Part shown: piece by piece, positions 7,091-7,816 of the stretch
How the letters are laid out: each line of letters begins with the position of its first letter
Position numbering within the stretch: position 1 is the first letter of the stretch
Assembly (NCBI GenBank): GCA_944322775.1
Contig: CALUQA010000130.1
Coordinates: 1 to 7,816, forward strand
Origin: an uncultured Elusimicrobiales bacterium
GTDB taxonomy: Bacteria; Elusimicrobiota; Elusimicrobia; Elusimicrobiales; Elusimicrobiaceae
Length of the DNA: 7,816 nt
Direction of reading: 5' to 3'
Position numbers and translations under genes: made by a program
The notes under the pieces: model-generated
Told to the model about the DNA's origin: nothing
Databases searched by the model: none
What the model saw: the letters and a program-made list of their open reading frames with translations, nothing else

Positions 7091-7112
7091 CTCCTCTTTA
7101 AGAAGTATATCA
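7091..7112 (-). promoter_or_regulatory. gpmA extended -10 promoter and ribosome binding site
   Basis: Read on the minus strand, TGATATACT (7112-7104) is an extended -10 box. The expected RNA start near 7097 gives a leader of only about 12 nt, consisting almost entirely of the Shine-Dalgarno AGAGGAG and a spacer. No good -35 is seen, which is tolerable for an extended -10 promoter. Confidence 0.6.
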
Positions 7113-7123
7113 AAAGAAAATAC

Positions 7124-7153
7124 TTGCGTTTAAAAATTGTTTTTTATTATACT
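7124..7153 (+). promoter_or_regulatory. Promoter of the lysA leader
   Basis: TTGCGT (7124-7129) and TATACT (7148-7153) are separated by 18 bp in an AT-rich stretch. The expected RNA start is at or near 7160, the A of a small-ORF ATG. It is back to back with the gpmA promoter, leaving about 38 bp between the two -10 boxes. Confidence 0.65.
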
Positions 7154-7159
7154 AAGACC

Positions 7160-7255
7160 ATGGCAATTATTTTTTCCGTTAAAAAGGTAAGCAAACAGAA
7201 CAAGAGCAAAAAATGCCCTTGTGCTTTTGCTTGCAATTTTGCGGAAACGGATTAG
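7160..7255 (+). CDS. Candidate 31-aa leader peptide ahead of lysA
   Basis: The small ORF starts at ATG 7160 and stops at TAG 7253-7255. It encodes a basic N-terminal half with six lysines (positions 8, 9, 12, 15, 17 and 18) and a C-terminal CPCAFAC cluster (19-25). It has no Shine-Dalgarno sequence, but the promoter -10 ends 6 nt before it, the same geometry as def, so it could be read as a leaderless message. Its position is promoter, Lys-rich short ORF, terminator, then a lysine-biosynthesis gene. This suggests a regulatory leader peptide whose translation senses charged tRNA-Lys. A free-standing Cys-rich microprotein, or no translation at all, are alternatives. I recognise no homologue. 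Confidence 0.4.
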   Translation: MAIIFSVKKVSKQNKSKKCPCAFACNFAETD

Positions 7256-7281
7256 CCCTATCTTACTAACAGACCGATTTT

Positions 7282-7313
7282 AAACCCCCGCTTATTGCAA
7301 GCGGGGGTTTTTT
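7282..7313 (+). terminator. Strong terminator directly upstream of lysA
   Basis: A perfect 12-bp stem, AAACCCCCGCTT (7282-7293) with AAGCGGGGGTTT (7299-7310), has a 5-nt loop ATTGC and a T-run through 7313. It ends 7 nt before the lysA Shine-Dalgarno, so transcripts from the promoter at 7124-7153 must pass it to reach lysA. The A-rich left flank is too short for it to serve clearly as a terminator on the minus strand. Confidence 0.9.
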
Positions 7314-7329
7314 ATTGGCGGGAGAAATT

Positions 7330-7816
7330 ATGTGCTTTCGGTATGAAAACGGAGAACTGCATGCGGAAGGTGTTTCGCTTGAAAAACTGGCGCAGGAGGT
7401 GGGCACGCCCTTTTATTGTTATTCCTACGGCAAACTGGCCAGCAATTTGGAAGCCTACCGCCGTGCGCTGGCGCCCTTTCACAGTGAGGTGTGCTATTCG
7501 GTCAAAGCCAATGCCAACCTGGCGGTGGTGTCTGCCGTGGCGGCTTTGGGCGGCGGGGCGGATGTGGTGTCGGGCGGGGAGCTGTTCTTGGCGCTAAAAG
7601 CAGGCATTACGCCCGATAAAATTGTTTTTTCCGGCGTGGGCAAAACGGCCGAAGAGTTGGAACAAGCCCTGCGCCACAACATACGGCAAATTAACGTAGA
7701 ATCTGCCGAAGAGCTGCAGCTCTTGGCGCAGGTGGCCCAGCGCACGGGCTTGCGCGCCAATGTGGCCCTGCGCGTCAATCCGGACGTGGACGCGCTGACG
7801 CACGTTAAAATTACCA
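7330..7816 (+). CDS. lysA: Diaminopimelate decarboxylase (3' end cut by window)
   Basis: LysA is a PLP enzyme that converts meso-diaminopimelate to L-lysine, the last step of lysine biosynthesis. The 162 residues visible are the N-terminal part of the alpha/beta barrel of a protein usually about 400-420 aa long. VGTPFYCYS (24-32) opens the barrel, YSVKAN (56-61) carries the PLP-binding Lys59, and GADVVSGGEL (76-85), KIVFSGVGKT (97-106), INVES (121-125) and RVNPDVDALTHVKI (148-161) are strongly LysA-like rather than arginine- or ornithine-decarboxylase-like. GGAG (7321-7324) lies 5 nt before the ATG. The frame is open to the window end. The close upstream terminator and structured leader suggest transcription is controlled by attenuation. 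If that fails, another promoter between the terminator and the ATG would be needed, and there is no room for one. Confidence 0.95.
   Translation, partial: MCFRYENGELHAEGVSLEKLAQEVGTPFYCYSYGKLASNLEAYRRALAPFHSEVCYSVKANANLAVVSAVAALGGGADVVSGGELFLALKAGITPDKIVFSGVGKTAEELEQALRHNIRQINVESAEELQLLAQVAQRTGLRANVALRVNPDVDALTHVKIT

Larger units (their letters stand above)
7160..7316 (+). ncRNA. Structured lysA leader RNA, candidate transcription attenuator
   Basis: The predicted transcript of about 155 nt runs from the promoter to the terminator. Segment 1 (GUAAGCAAA, 7187-7195) pairs with segment 2 (UUUGCUUGC, 7226-7234) over 9 bp with one G-U. Inside it lies a 5-bp ACAAG/CUUGU helix (7200-7204 with 7218-7222). 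Outside it, UCCG (7175-7178) can pair with CGGA (7242-7245) and AAAA with UUUU. Segment 2 extended (GCUUGCAAU, 7229-7237) is also perfectly complementary to AUUGCAAGC at 7294-7302, the loop plus the start of the 3' arm of the terminator. That pairing excludes both the hairpin and the full terminator. The Lys codons lie over or beside segment 1. It could also be an independent small RNA. I see no L-box, 6S, SRP or tmRNA signature. Confidence 0.5.

Noticed and set aside
7086..7091. In-frame GTG start for gpmA at 7091
   Set aside because: The GTG overlaps the Shine-Dalgarno AGGAG that serves the ATG at 7085. The ATG start gives catalytic residue numbers identical to E. coli GpmA.
7160..7313. L-box lysine riboswitch ahead of lysA
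   Set aside because: The leader is about 155 nt including the terminator, and I cannot find the conserved L-box core or its P1 closing helix. A covariance search would settle it.
7160..7313. 6S RNA, SRP RNA or tmRNA in the lysA leader
   Set aside because: There is no pairing of the 5' end with the 3' end around an open central bubble, no GGAAGCAGCC-type SRP loop, and no tRNA-like ends.
7295..7597. 100-codon plus-strand frame overlapping the start of lysA
   Set aside because: It begins inside the terminator stem and runs out of frame with lysA, which has clear PLP-enzyme motifs. The lysA frame lacks a stop only because the window ends.

Overview
This 7.8-kb window is a compact bacterial chromosomal segment of about 50% G+C. 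It has nine recognisable protein genes, very short intergenic gaps and three clear intrinsic terminators. Housekeeping genes dominate: tRNA t6A modification, ribosomal protein acetylation, N-terminal deformylation, glycolysis and lysine/diaminopimelate synthesis. An exported TPR protein and a diaminopimelate decarboxylase fit a diderm-type, DAP-peptidoglycan bacterium. The style resembles gut-associated Elusimicrobiota, but that is an impression rather than a demonstrated assignment. No mobile element, phage, CRISPR, rRNA or tRNA is visible.

Layout. Positions 1-3084 (+) hold a tightly overlapping operon: tsaE (5' end cut by the window), tsaB, rimI and a secreted TPR-repeat protein. tsaE/tsaB overlap by 22 nt, and the next two junctions are ATGA overlaps. 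After a 58-nt gap with a possible weak promoter comes a pair at 3143-5667 (+): a stand-alone PTS EIIA-type domain and a 12-TM APC-superfamily permease with a C-terminal universal-stress-protein-like domain. These end at an intrinsic terminator (5674-5702). Peptide deformylase (def, 5751-6275, +) follows from its own extended -10 promoter. It converges on gpmA (6336-7085, -) across a bidirectional terminator (6294-6322). The AT-rich divergent region 7086-7329 separates gpmA from lysA (7330 to the window end, +, 3' cut).

The most interesting part is this divergent region. A promoter at 7124-7153 should start a transcript of about 155 nt that ends at a strong terminator just ahead of the lysA ribosome binding site. 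The transcript begins at or very near the ATG of a 31-codon ORF rich in lysine codons (6 of 31). The RNA can form a hairpin (7187-7195 with 7226-7234). The 3' side of that hairpin (7229-7237) is perfectly complementary over 9 nt to the loop and 3' arm of the terminator (7294-7302). This is the layout of a leader-peptide transcription attenuator, sitting ahead of the last gene of lysine biosynthesis, a pathway usually controlled by the L-box riboswitch. That it regulates lysA is my inference; the complementarity and geometry are read directly from the sequence.

Two further points are worth noting. The -10 boxes of def and of the small leader ORF both end exactly 6 nt before the ATG, so both may be leaderless mRNAs. 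TsaE has lost the invariant P-loop glycine (GASKT instead of GAGKT) and has SASF in place of the usual SPTF motif.
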